Shown: one piece after another, positions 38,441-45,137 of the stretch | How positions within the stretch are numbered: the first letter of the stretch is position 1 | How the letters are laid out: each line of letters opens with the position of its first letter | Source: an uncultured Rubritalea sp. | GTDB lineage: Bacteria > Verrucomicrobiota > Verrucomicrobiia > Verrucomicrobiales > Akkermansiaceae | Length of the DNA: 55,274 nt | Assembly: GCA_937923145.1 (NCBI GenBank) | Contig: CALAJT010000002.1 | Span: 1 to 55,274 of the forward strand | Direction: 5' to 3' | Translations under genes and position numbers: made by a program | The notes under the pieces: generated by a model | The model's database searches: none | What the model saw: only the letters and a program-made list of their open reading frames with translations | What the model was told of the DNA's origin: nothing

Positions 38441-39187
38441 ATGAATCTACCAACAGACCAGCAGCGTCTTGACGCAAGAGAAAAGCCAGACTCACCAGTC
38501 GTGATGCGCCAAGACTGGAGTCACTTACTCTTTCTGCATTGGGAAATCTCACCTGATGAAATCCAGCAGAAATTACCCGAAGGACTCTTCGTGGACACCT
38601 TCGAAGGTAAAGCATACCTAGGAGTAGTCCCATTCTTCATGGAGAAGATTCGACCGTCTTACCTACCATGCGTCCCAGGCTTATCATGGTTCCAAGAGCT
38701 AAACCTCAGAACCTACGTCCATGATAAACATGGCAGACCGGGTGTCTGGTTCTTCACGCTAGACTGTAATCAATGGCTAGCTGTTAAAATAGCCCGTAGT
38801 CTATTCCATCTTCCCTACAATCATGCGAAGATGTCCTCTGAAGTGAAGTCCAATGAACTCATCTATAAATCCCAGCGTAAAGGTGACTCCACAGAGCAAG
38901 TATACGAATACCCGCAGACACTCACGCATCAACAAGGGGCAGAAGTAGGAACACTAGATTTTTTCCTGTTAGAGCGCTACCGATTATTTAGCCAGCGTAA
39001 CAACGGCACTATTTATGAAGGTCTAGTAAACCATCAGCCATACCAGTATCAACACATCGACATATCACCACAGCCAACCAAGCTCTTCTTACTCTGCGAC
39101 TTCACTGAGCCAGACAGCCTTCCAGTATCTGCCATCATCGCGGCCACAGTCTCAGTCAATATTCACCCGCTTAAGAAATCTACTTAA
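38441..39187 (+). CDS. DUF2071 family protein
   Basis: DUF2071 proteins resemble acetoacetate decarboxylases. The 248-residue product opens with RQDWSHLLFLHWEISPDEI and continues with LPEGLFVDTFEGKAYLGVVPF and NLRTYVHDKHGRPGVWFFTLD, all family signatures. The biochemical role is not established. It is sandwiched in a three-gene unit between a flavin reductase and an FAD-dependent oxidoreductase. Confidence 0.85.
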   Translation: MNLPTDQQRLDAREKPDSPVVMRQDWSHLLFLHWEISPDEIQQKLPEGLFVDTFEGKAYLGVVPFFMEKIRPSYLPCVPGLSWFQELNLRTYVHDKHGRPGVWFFTLDCNQWLAVKIARSLFHLPYNHAKMSSEVKSNELIYKSQRKGDSTEQVYEYPQTLTHQQGAEVGTLDFFLLERYRLFSQRNNGTIYEGLVNHQPYQYQHIDISPQPTKLFLLCDFTEPDSLPVSAIIAATVSVNIHPLKKST

Positions 39188-39198
39188 CAACCATTTCT

Positions 39199-40458
39199 AT
39201 GTCCTCCTCAAACTTTCCAACCTCTCCAGCCTCTCCAGAAGTCGTTATAATAGGTGCAGGACTATCAGGTTTAGCCTGTGCACTTGAACTCATAAATCAC
39301 GGAGTAAGCGTCCAGATATTGGAGAAAGATGATGCCCCAGGAGGTAGAGTTCGCACTGATAGCATTGATGGCTTCCTTCTAGACCGAGGCTTTCAAGTCT
39401 ATCTAGACGCCTATCCATCCGCTGGGCAGCTTTTGGATGTAGAAGCTCTAGATCTCAGAAAATTCGAGCCAGGCGCTATCATCTTCGAGAAAGGGGAGAG
39501 GCATCGGCTTATGGATGTCTTTCGGCGTCCTACTAGTATAATATCCAGCGCTTTCTCACCGATAGGTAATATTCTAGATAAGGCTCTAGTTGCAAAACTT
39601 CGCTTTTCACTCCAGTTCTCATCGCTAGAAAAAATCCAACAACGAGAAGATCTAACAACAGAAACCTATCTCAGAAAATTCGGCTTCAGTGATGACATGA
39701 TTGATCGATTCTTCCGTAGCTTCTACGGAGGCATATTTCTAGAAAATCAACTCCAGACATCAAGCCGGATGTTCGAGTTTACATTCAAGATGTTCACAGC
39801 AGGATCTGCGACACTACCAGCTAGGGGAATGGAAGAAATCCCGCGTCAACTAGCGGCTCAGCTCCCAGATCATGTCTTACACTGTGATACTCCAGTATCT
39901 AAGATAGAGGGCAAAGAAGTGATCACAGAATCAGGTGAGAAACTAACTCCAGACTACCTCGTTCTAGCTGTCCCCAGTGATGCTGCACAGAAGATGCTCC
40001 CATCATTGAATCTACCTGAACTCAAATGGAGATCAGTCACAAACTGCTATTTCGCAGCCGCTAACTCACCACTTAATGAAGCCATCATCGCTCTATCTGG
40101 CTCTCCAGGTAGCTTAATAAATAATGTGTCAGTGCCCTCAGATCTATCACCTGAATACGCACCAGAGGGGCAAGCTCTAATCTCAGTTTCAATCTTAGGA
40201 ATACACGATGAACCAGATTTTCTAACAAACGTCCTCAGCGAACTTCGCTCATGGTTCGGAGAAGACGTCACCACCTGGCGACACCTTCGCACCGATCGCA
40301 TAGAAAGAGCGCTCCCAGAGCAAACGCCTAGCTCTAAAAGACCCGTCTGCGATCTAGCAGGTATCTACCTCTGCGGAGACCAGCAGACTACAACTTCAAT
40401 CGAAGGAGCAATCATCTCAGGACAAGATACCGCAAAACAAATCCTCAAACTCCGATAA
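39199..40458 (+). CDS. FAD-dependent amine oxidase/phytoene desaturase-like oxidoreductase
   Basis: A Rossmann FAD-binding start, VVIIGAGLSGLACALELINH and EKDDAPGGRVRTD, identifies the flavin amine oxidase/phytoene dehydrogenase superfamily. The block FLLDRGFQVYLDAYP and the C-terminal YLCGDQQTTTSIEGAIISGQ complete the FAD site. The length of 419 residues suits a soluble oxidase. The substrate (possibly a carotenoid or isoprenoid) is not determined. It ends a three-gene unit. Confidence 0.85.
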   Translation: MSSSNFPTSPASPEVVIIGAGLSGLACALELINHGVSVQILEKDDAPGGRVRTDSIDGFLLDRGFQVYLDAYPSAGQLLDVEALDLRKFEPGAIIFEKGERHRLMDVFRRPTSIISSAFSPIGNILDKALVAKLRFSLQFSSLEKIQQREDLTTETYLRKFGFSDDMIDRFFRSFYGGIFLENQLQTSSRMFEFTFKMFTAGSATLPARGMEEIPRQLAAQLPDHVLHCDTPVSKIEGKEVITESGEKLTPDYLVLAVPSDAAQKMLPSLNLPELKWRSVTNCYFAAANSPLNEAIIALSGSPGSLINNVSVPSDLSPEYAPEGQALISVSILGIHDEPDFLTNVLSELRSWFGEDVTTWRHLRTDRIERALPEQTPSSKRPVCDLAGIYLCGDQQTTTSIEGAIISGQDTAKQILKLR

Positions 40459-40491
40459 AGCAATAGCCAATTAACTGGTAGCTATATTTTT

Positions 40492-40519
40492 ACTTTTAGA
40501 AAAAGTACGCAGACAGGGA
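40492..40519. repeat. 28-base direct repeat, copy 1 (contains a tRNA-Lys 3' end)
   Basis: The 28 bases from ACTTTTAGAAAAAGTACGCA to CAGGGA are identical to 40686-40713. The latter half equals the last bases of the tRNA-Lys gene read on the opposite strand. Beyond base 28 the two copies diverge completely. Confidence 0.85.
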
Positions 40520-40558
40520 TTGGCTACGCCTCTGCTAGCTAGTCCTGTGGAATTTAAG

Positions 40559-40633
40559 TATAGCAGTCGAACCCGAAGCACTGCGCTCATGCTCCGCATG
40601 GCTTGTGAAGGGTTCGAGCCCCAGTCTGCTATA
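40559..40633. repeat. 75-base imperfect hairpin of tRNA-derived sequence
   Basis: TATAGCAG pairs with CTGCTATA at the ends, and CGAACCC pairs with GGGTTCG inside. The right arm (GGGTTCGAGCCCCAGTCTGC) closely resembles the T-arm and acceptor end of the neighbouring tRNA-Lys in the opposite orientation. It does not fold into a complete tRNA, so it is probably tRNA-derived debris or a small palindromic element. Confidence 0.55.
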
Positions 40634-40644
40634 TTCTAGGACAC

Positions 40645-40686
40645 AAAAAAGCCTGAGAGATTAGAAGCTCTCAGGCTATTTTTTGA
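40645..40686. terminator. intrinsic terminator
   Basis: A-run, AGCCTGAGAG paired with CTCTCAGGCT, then a T-run. It is symmetric and lies directly downstream of the tRNA-Lys gene (minus strand) and after the oxidoreductase unit (plus strand). Confidence 0.9.
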
Positions 40687-40713
40687 CTTTTAGAAAAAGT
40701 ACGCAGACAGGGA
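40686..40713. repeat. 28-base direct repeat, copy 2 (overlaps the tRNA-Lys 3' end)
   Basis: Identical to 40492-40519. This copy includes the genuine 3' end of tRNA-Lys plus 14 bases beyond it. Together the copies bracket about 166 bases. Confidence 0.85.
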
Positions 40714-40772
40714 CTCGAACCCTGGACCAATTGGTTAAAAGCCAACTGCTCTACCAACTGAGCTATCTGCGC
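40700..40772 (-). tRNA. tRNA-Lys (anticodon UUU)
   Basis: The minus strand folds into a complete cloverleaf of 73 nt: acceptor GCGCAGA with TCTGCGT, D-arm GCTCAGTTGGTAGAGC, anticodon arm GTTGG-CTTTTAA-CCAAT with anticodon TTT at 34-36, and T-arm CAGGG-TTCGAGT-CCCTG. CCA is not encoded. A terminator lies just downstream, and the 3' end is duplicated at 40492-40519. Confidence 0.97.
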
Positions 40773-41056
40773 TTTTGGTAAGTTGTTTTGTGCCACTCTC
40801 GCGACGCCGCAGAGAATTAGTTCGGAATGACGGAAATGGCAAGATCGTTTTTCACTTTTTTTTCATCTTTCTGTTTCTTCAACTAGCTCGATCTAGTGTA
40901 AATCCGTTAAAGTAAATAAATTAGAGAGTATTTAGGCTTCTAGCTATTTTGAAAACTATTCTTAAAACTATTTTATAACCGATGCATAAATTTTCTAACA
41001 ACACACTAAATCGAATCGATTCTTGTAATTTACACCATCTCATTCAGATTTTGCAC

Positions 41057-42025
41057 ATGAACACATTTGAAGAAATAGCCAATGCCCTAAAGGATCACGA
41101 ATCCTTCATCATCCTTAGCCATGTGCGACCAGATGGAGATGCGATAGGATCCACCATCGCCCTAGGATCTGCACTAGAAGCTATGGGTAAAAAAGTTACA
41201 ATGATCAATGAAGATGGTGTCCCTGATAGCCTAGCATTTCTTCCAGGATCAGATCGCGTCCTCAGTCCTAGTGATGATGTGCTTGATGTGCAGGTCGCTA
41301 TCGCTGTGGACTGTGCGAACAAGCCTAGATTAGGAGAAAATGCTCTCAAAATGGCGTCTGGAGCGAAACTCTGGATCAATATCGATCACCATAAATCTAA
41401 TCCAGGCTATGGAGACCTGAACCATATAGACTCTAACTCACCAGCCACAGGGCAAATTCTCTATCATCTTATCACTAGCCAGGGGCTACCATTTACAGAT
41501 GAGTCTCGTGACTCCATCTACGTAGCAGTCTCTACTGACACAGGATCATTCCAATACAGCGGCACCACGGCGGACACCTATGATATGGCGTCAGACCTCG
41601 TGCGCAGGGGAGTGGATGTGGGTAAGATCAATGAACTCACCTATGATAGTCATCCTTTCCGTAGAGTAGCACTTACACGTGCACTACTGAATACACTAGA
41701 AATGTCAGATTGTGGGCAGATTGCCGACTGGCAGTTACTACAGAGTGTGAAGGATGAGCTCAGCCTCAAGCCAGATGATAGTGAAGACCTCATCAACATC
41801 ATCAGAGCTATCGATGGTGTAACTGTCGCTCTCTTCTTTGAGGAACTAAAAGATGAAAGCATCAGAGTGAGCATCCGCTCTAAGATAGAATCAGTAGATG
41901 CCTGTGAAGTAGCTCAGGTCTTTGGTGGCGGAGGTCATGCAAAAGCAGCAGGCATCCGTATGGAAGGTCCCATCACCACCGCCAGGCAAAAAGTAATCAC
42001 CGAAGTCAAAAATCAGCTAGGCTAG
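41057..42025 (+). CDS. nrnA: DHH-family phosphoesterase (NrnA-like oligoribonuclease/pAp phosphatase)
   Basis: This enzyme probably degrades short oligoribonucleotides, pAp or cyclic-dinucleotide fragments. The DHH domain shows LSHVRPDGDAIGS, AVDCANKPRLGE and the signature NIDHHKSNPGYGDLN, and the C-terminal DHHA1 domain ends with FGGGGHAKAAGIRM. I chose the ATG at 41057 (MNTFEEIANAL) because the 25 residues encoded upstream do not match the family. The length is then 322 residues. truB lies downstream in the same direction. Confidence 0.87.
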   Translation: MNTFEEIANALKDHESFIILSHVRPDGDAIGSTIALGSALEAMGKKVTMINEDGVPDSLAFLPGSDRVLSPSDDVLDVQVAIAVDCANKPRLGENALKMASGAKLWINIDHHKSNPGYGDLNHIDSNSPATGQILYHLITSQGLPFTDESRDSIYVAVSTDTGSFQYSGTTADTYDMASDLVRRGVDVGKINELTYDSHPFRRVALTRALLNTLEMSDCGQIADWQLLQSVKDELSLKPDDSEDLINIIRAIDGVTVALFFEELKDESIRVSIRSKIESVDACEVAQVFGGGGHAKAAGIRMEGPITTARQKVITEVKNQLG

Positions 42026-42081
42026 CACGTTAACCACTCTCTACTCTCTACTAGCTACACCAATACTTTCCTATTAAAAAA

Positions 42082-42822
42082 ATGAAACGTCAAGATCCCG
42101 ACACTCTCCCTAGTGGTATCCTTATCATTGATAAAGCTCAAGACATGACCTCTCACGATGTCGTAGCGATCGCTCGTGGTGCACTTAAGATCAGAAAAAT
42201 AGGTCACTGTGGCACACTTGACCCAATGGCAACAGGTGTCCTTGTACTGCTAATCAATAAAGCCACCAAGCTGCAAGACAAGCTCATGGCAAATGATAAG
42301 GTCTACGACGGGACACTCACCCTAGGAGTCACTACTGACTCACAAGATGCAGAGGGAGAACCCGTAGAGACTATGGCTGTGCCCGATTTCTCTGAAAAGA
42401 ATATCAAGGATGCATTTGGCAAATTCACTGGAGCCTTCGAGCAAATACCACCAATGGTCTCAGCCATCAAGATAGACGGCGTCCGACTCTACAAGTTAGC
42501 CAGGCAGGGGAAGGTAGTCGAGCGCAAGCCGAGAGCTGTGGAGGTGAAAAACCACCAAGTTCACCGCATTGCATCTCCTGAGGTTGATTTCACCGTAGAC
42601 TGCACCAAGGGCTTCTACGTCCGCACATATGCCCATGATATAGGTCAATCCTTAGGATGTGGCGCACATCTTAGCGCGCTTCGCAGAACACATTCTGGAA
42701 AATTCGATCTTAGCCGAGCGATACCAGCTATGGATCTAAAGACGATCGGCAGGGAAGCCATTCTAGAAAAGCTGATCACTCTAGAAGAAATAGCCGAATT
42801 ACTAAAAATGCAGTCAGACTAG
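42082..42822 (+). CDS. truB: tRNA pseudouridine-55 synthase
   Basis: TruB makes pseudouridine 55 in the T-loop of tRNAs. The catalytic block GHCGTLDPMATGVLVLL contains the nucleophilic Asp, and VSAIKIDGVRLYKLARQG and KGFYVRTYAHDIGQSLGCGA are the family's later motifs. The length of 246 residues is at the short end and lacks a large C-terminal PUA domain. The DHH gene upstream is 56 bases away, an association often seen in rbfA-nrnA-truB-ribF clusters. Confidence 0.95.
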   Translation: MKRQDPDTLPSGILIIDKAQDMTSHDVVAIARGALKIRKIGHCGTLDPMATGVLVLLINKATKLQDKLMANDKVYDGTLTLGVTTDSQDAEGEPVETMAVPDFSEKNIKDAFGKFTGAFEQIPPMVSAIKIDGVRLYKLARQGKVVERKPRAVEVKNHQVHRIASPEVDFTVDCTKGFYVRTYAHDIGQSLGCGAHLSALRRTHSGKFDLSRAIPAMDLKTIGREAILEKLITLEEIAELLKMQSD

Positions 42823-42885
42823 TTCTTTTTACCCTAGTAAAAACCAACCTGAATTTTAGCTAGTGACCCTAACTACAAGCTACTC

Positions 42886-43803
42886 ATGAAGAAAAAAAGA
42901 AAAGGATTATCCTTAATTATTCCAGCATTTTTAGCTGGAGCAGCCGCTCTAGTAGTAGGTCTAGTGTCATGCGATCAAAATAAAGCAGATACAAAAGATG
43001 CCGCAACTGCCGCGCCTATCAAAGTCCTCTACATAACTTACGAAAAAGGCAGATGGCACGACACTACAGCTCAAAAAGCAATTTTCTCAGACATAGCGAA
43101 AGCTAACGGATGGGAAGCTGACATCATGACTGGTAGCCTAGAGGAAATGACTAAGAAGCTTGCTGAAACTCCTTATTTCGGAGAAGGATACGATGTCATC
43201 GCCTACAACCTCTGCTACGCTGACTGTAAAGACCTACGCGTCCCATACAACATCATCGCTCAGACCACAGAGAAGAACATTCCATCACTCCTCATTCACG
43301 GTTCACTTCACAGCTACTGGGATACATACAAGGCAAATGCTAAGAACGGAGTAAGAGTCCCTGGATCACCTGATCACGTATACGCTAAGCGAGAAGTCTA
43401 CGAGGCATGGATGAAAGAAAACCCAGACAAAGCATTCCCTATCTGGTCAAGCTTCACTGGAATAGCATCTACAAAGCACGGACCTAAAAAGCCTATCAAT
43501 GTAAAGGTAATTAAGCCAGAGCATGTGCTAGTAGCAGGCGTAAATGAATACACCACAACTCCAGTATCAGAGCTATACAATAACTACATCACTGGCAAAG
43601 ACTCCCCAGACAGCACTAAGATCCTAGCAGGTCACCAAAGCAACCAAAAAGCAATAGTCCTCTGGGAGCACCCAGTAGCAAAATCTAAAGTAGTCTCATT
43701 CTCACTAGGTCACAGTAATGACGAGTGGAAGCAGCCAGACTTCCAGAAAGTCATCGTAAACTCAGTAAAGCACCTTGCAGAGTTCAAGCGCTCAGCTAAG
43801 TAA
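42886..43803 (+). CDS. ThuA-domain lipoprotein
   Basis: The N-terminus is a lipoprotein signal with lipobox LVSC (AAALVVGLVSCDQNKAD). The mature domain is ThuA-like (trehalose-utilisation family, glutamine-amidotransferase fold), with VLYITYEKGRWHDTTAQKAI, PSLLIHGSLHSYWDT and VSFSLGHSNDEWKQPDFQ. ThuA proteins in this phylum are often linked to carbohydrate metabolism, but the substrate is unknown. A terminator follows. Confidence 0.85.
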   Translation: MKKKRKGLSLIIPAFLAGAAALVVGLVSCDQNKADTKDAATAAPIKVLYITYEKGRWHDTTAQKAIFSDIAKANGWEADIMTGSLEEMTKKLAETPYFGEGYDVIAYNLCYADCKDLRVPYNIIAQTTEKNIPSLLIHGSLHSYWDTYKANAKNGVRVPGSPDHVYAKREVYEAWMKENPDKAFPIWSSFTGIASTKHGPKKPINVKVIKPEHVLVAGVNEYTTTPVSELYNNYITGKDSPDSTKILAGHQSNQKAIVLWEHPVAKSKVVSFSLGHSNDEWKQPDFQKVIVNSVKHLAEFKRSAK

Positions 43804-43835
43804 TTCTAAGCGTAAGCAATCAATTGGAACCAAAG

Positions 43836-43862
43836 GAGAGCTCATAATGAACTCTCTTTTTT
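43836..43862 (+). terminator. intrinsic terminator after the ThuA gene
   Basis: GAGAG pairs with CTCTC around an 11-base loop and is followed by a run of seven T residues. It lies 33 bases behind the ThuA stop codon. Confidence 0.75.
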
Positions 43863-43979
43863 TGGGCAGTATCCGCAACGCACCAACGGTGCAAACTACA
43901 CCAGCCCACAGGCAACGCCCTGGGAATACAATCTGCAAGTAACTAAGAAGCTCCGAAAGAGCGCTCTAAATAAGTTAAC

Positions 43980-44801
43980 TTAACCATCCACTTCGAAATG
44001 ATTCTCCAGTCTCTCATTTTCCACTCTCATGTGGCTCATGAAGTAATGCAGCATCGCAGCTCTTACCTCTAGTTTCAACACTCCATTGCGCCGAATACCG
44101 TAATCTAGCTCGATAGCGCGCTGAGCATTCTCTGAGAGCTTGCTGTTAGGTCTGAGCTTAACCGTCTCTATAGTATTCCACTCCACGTCCTCAGCTAATT
44201 CAAACTCATAGTCTACGAGTGCCTTTACCATAGAAATTCGACTAAGCACAAAGTCACGATACCCTTCATTCTCACAGCACCACGCTCGGACATGCCAGCG
44301 ATATCCATCGTTGCCGAAACCAGTGGGAATGATCTCTCTGAGCTTAGCTTTGCCGCTACTCACACTCCAATACTTCAGCTTTACCATTTTCTTATTCAGT
44401 AGAGCTTGTAACAGCAACCGCTGAATCGCTGGCTTACCCGTCCTGTTAGGTAAACTCACCATCGCCACCACACCCATATCAACCTGATGAGGTGTAGCGG
44501 GAGTAATGGAGTTTGCAGACGATGGTAAAAACGAACGGACAGCATCTTCAAACATTGGAGTATGCAGCAAACACTGCATAGATTCCGATGCTTCATAGCG
44601 CTTCCTATTCAAGTGATACACCATAGCCCCTGGATTTAGCTCCAGATATTTTTGAATATCAGAACTAGCCTGAGCCAAGCTCACACCGAACAATTCCTGA
44701 AGACTCTTCCGCTTCATCCACCCACGCCACCAGACAGCCCGCTCTATAGCCCGCAATCGTTCTTGCGCTGCCCAATTCTCTTCATTCGTTATATTACCCA
44801 T
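43980..44801 (-). CDS. WYL-domain transcriptional regulator (BrxR/CapW-like)
   Basis: The N-terminal AQERLRAIERAVWWRGWMKR then LQELFGVSLAQASSDIQKYL matches the winged helix of BrxR/CapW regulators, which have an R-x-x-x-I-E...W-x-G start and an F-G-x-S-x-x-Q-A-S-x-D core. A WYL domain spans about 125-200 (KLKYWSVSSGKAKLREIIPT and WHVRAWCCENEGYRDFVLSR) and a C-terminal extension follows. Such proteins repress defence operons until a ligand or damage signal binds. It is divergent from the cas3 gene, so it is the likely regulator of this CRISPR-Cas locus; that role is inferred from position. Confidence 0.85.
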   Translation of the reverse strand: MGNITNEENWAAQERLRAIERAVWWRGWMKRKSLQELFGVSLAQASSDIQKYLELNPGAMVYHLNRKRYEASESMQCLLHTPMFEDAVRSFLPSSANSITPATPHQVDMGVVAMVSLPNRTGKPAIQRLLLQALLNKKMVKLKYWSVSSGKAKLREIIPTGFGNDGYRWHVRAWCCENEGYRDFVLSRISMVKALVDYEFELAEDVEWNTIETVKLRPNSKLSENAQRAIELDYGIRRNGVLKLEVRAAMLHYFMSHMRVENERLENHFEVDG

Positions 44802-44892
44802 CGTCTTTTTAGGAGTATAGCATTCACGGTAATTAAGAAAAGTTAAATTTTATGCGACAATAAAAACGACGTATATATGTGTTTTAGGTTGC

Positions 44893-44927
44893 GTTCGATA
44901 TTTTAATATAGTAATCAATATACGAAC
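44893..44927. promoter_or_regulatory. candidate operator: imperfect inverted repeat between the WYL gene and the cas3 unit
   Basis: GTTCGATATT and AATATACGAAC form 10-base arms with one extra base, separated by about 14 AT-rich bases. It lies between the divergent WYL regulator and the small ORF/cas3 unit, where a BrxR/CapW-type dimer would be expected to bind. The assignment is positional. Confidence 0.45.
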
Positions 44928-44946
44928 CAGTCGTTAAATTAGTATT

Positions 44947-45084
44947 ATGAAAATTGAAAACAAAGAATTAGATGTGGATGAAGTTACTATTGAGATCAGA
45001 ATAGAAAGAGTGGTTGAAGGAATCAGTGCTCTTACTGTGGTAGCATTTATCGTGGGTCTTATTTTTAAACTGTCTCAAATGTAA
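44947..45084 (+). CDS. possible small single-pass membrane protein upstream of cas3
   Basis: An ATG in an AT-rich leader opens a 45-residue frame: charged N-terminal part (MKIENKELDVDEVTIEIRIE), then a hydrophobic helix (GISALTVVAFIVGLIF) and a short KLSQM end. Such a clean charged-then-membrane layout is unlikely to be random. cas3 starts 53 bases downstream in the same direction. The family and function are unknown. A link to CRISPR immunity is only suggested by position. Confidence 0.5.
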   Translation: MKIENKELDVDEVTIEIRIERVVEGISALTVVAFIVGLIFKLSQM

Positions 45085-45137
45085 AAACCTAGATAATCCT
45101 TCCATCTCTAACAATTAAATGTAATTTACTAGATTCG

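Noticed and set aside
40559..40633. A second tRNA gene
   Set aside because: The acceptor-like stem and T-arm-like sequence are present, but no proper D-arm or anticodon arm can be formed. It is better explained as tRNA-derived inverted repeat.
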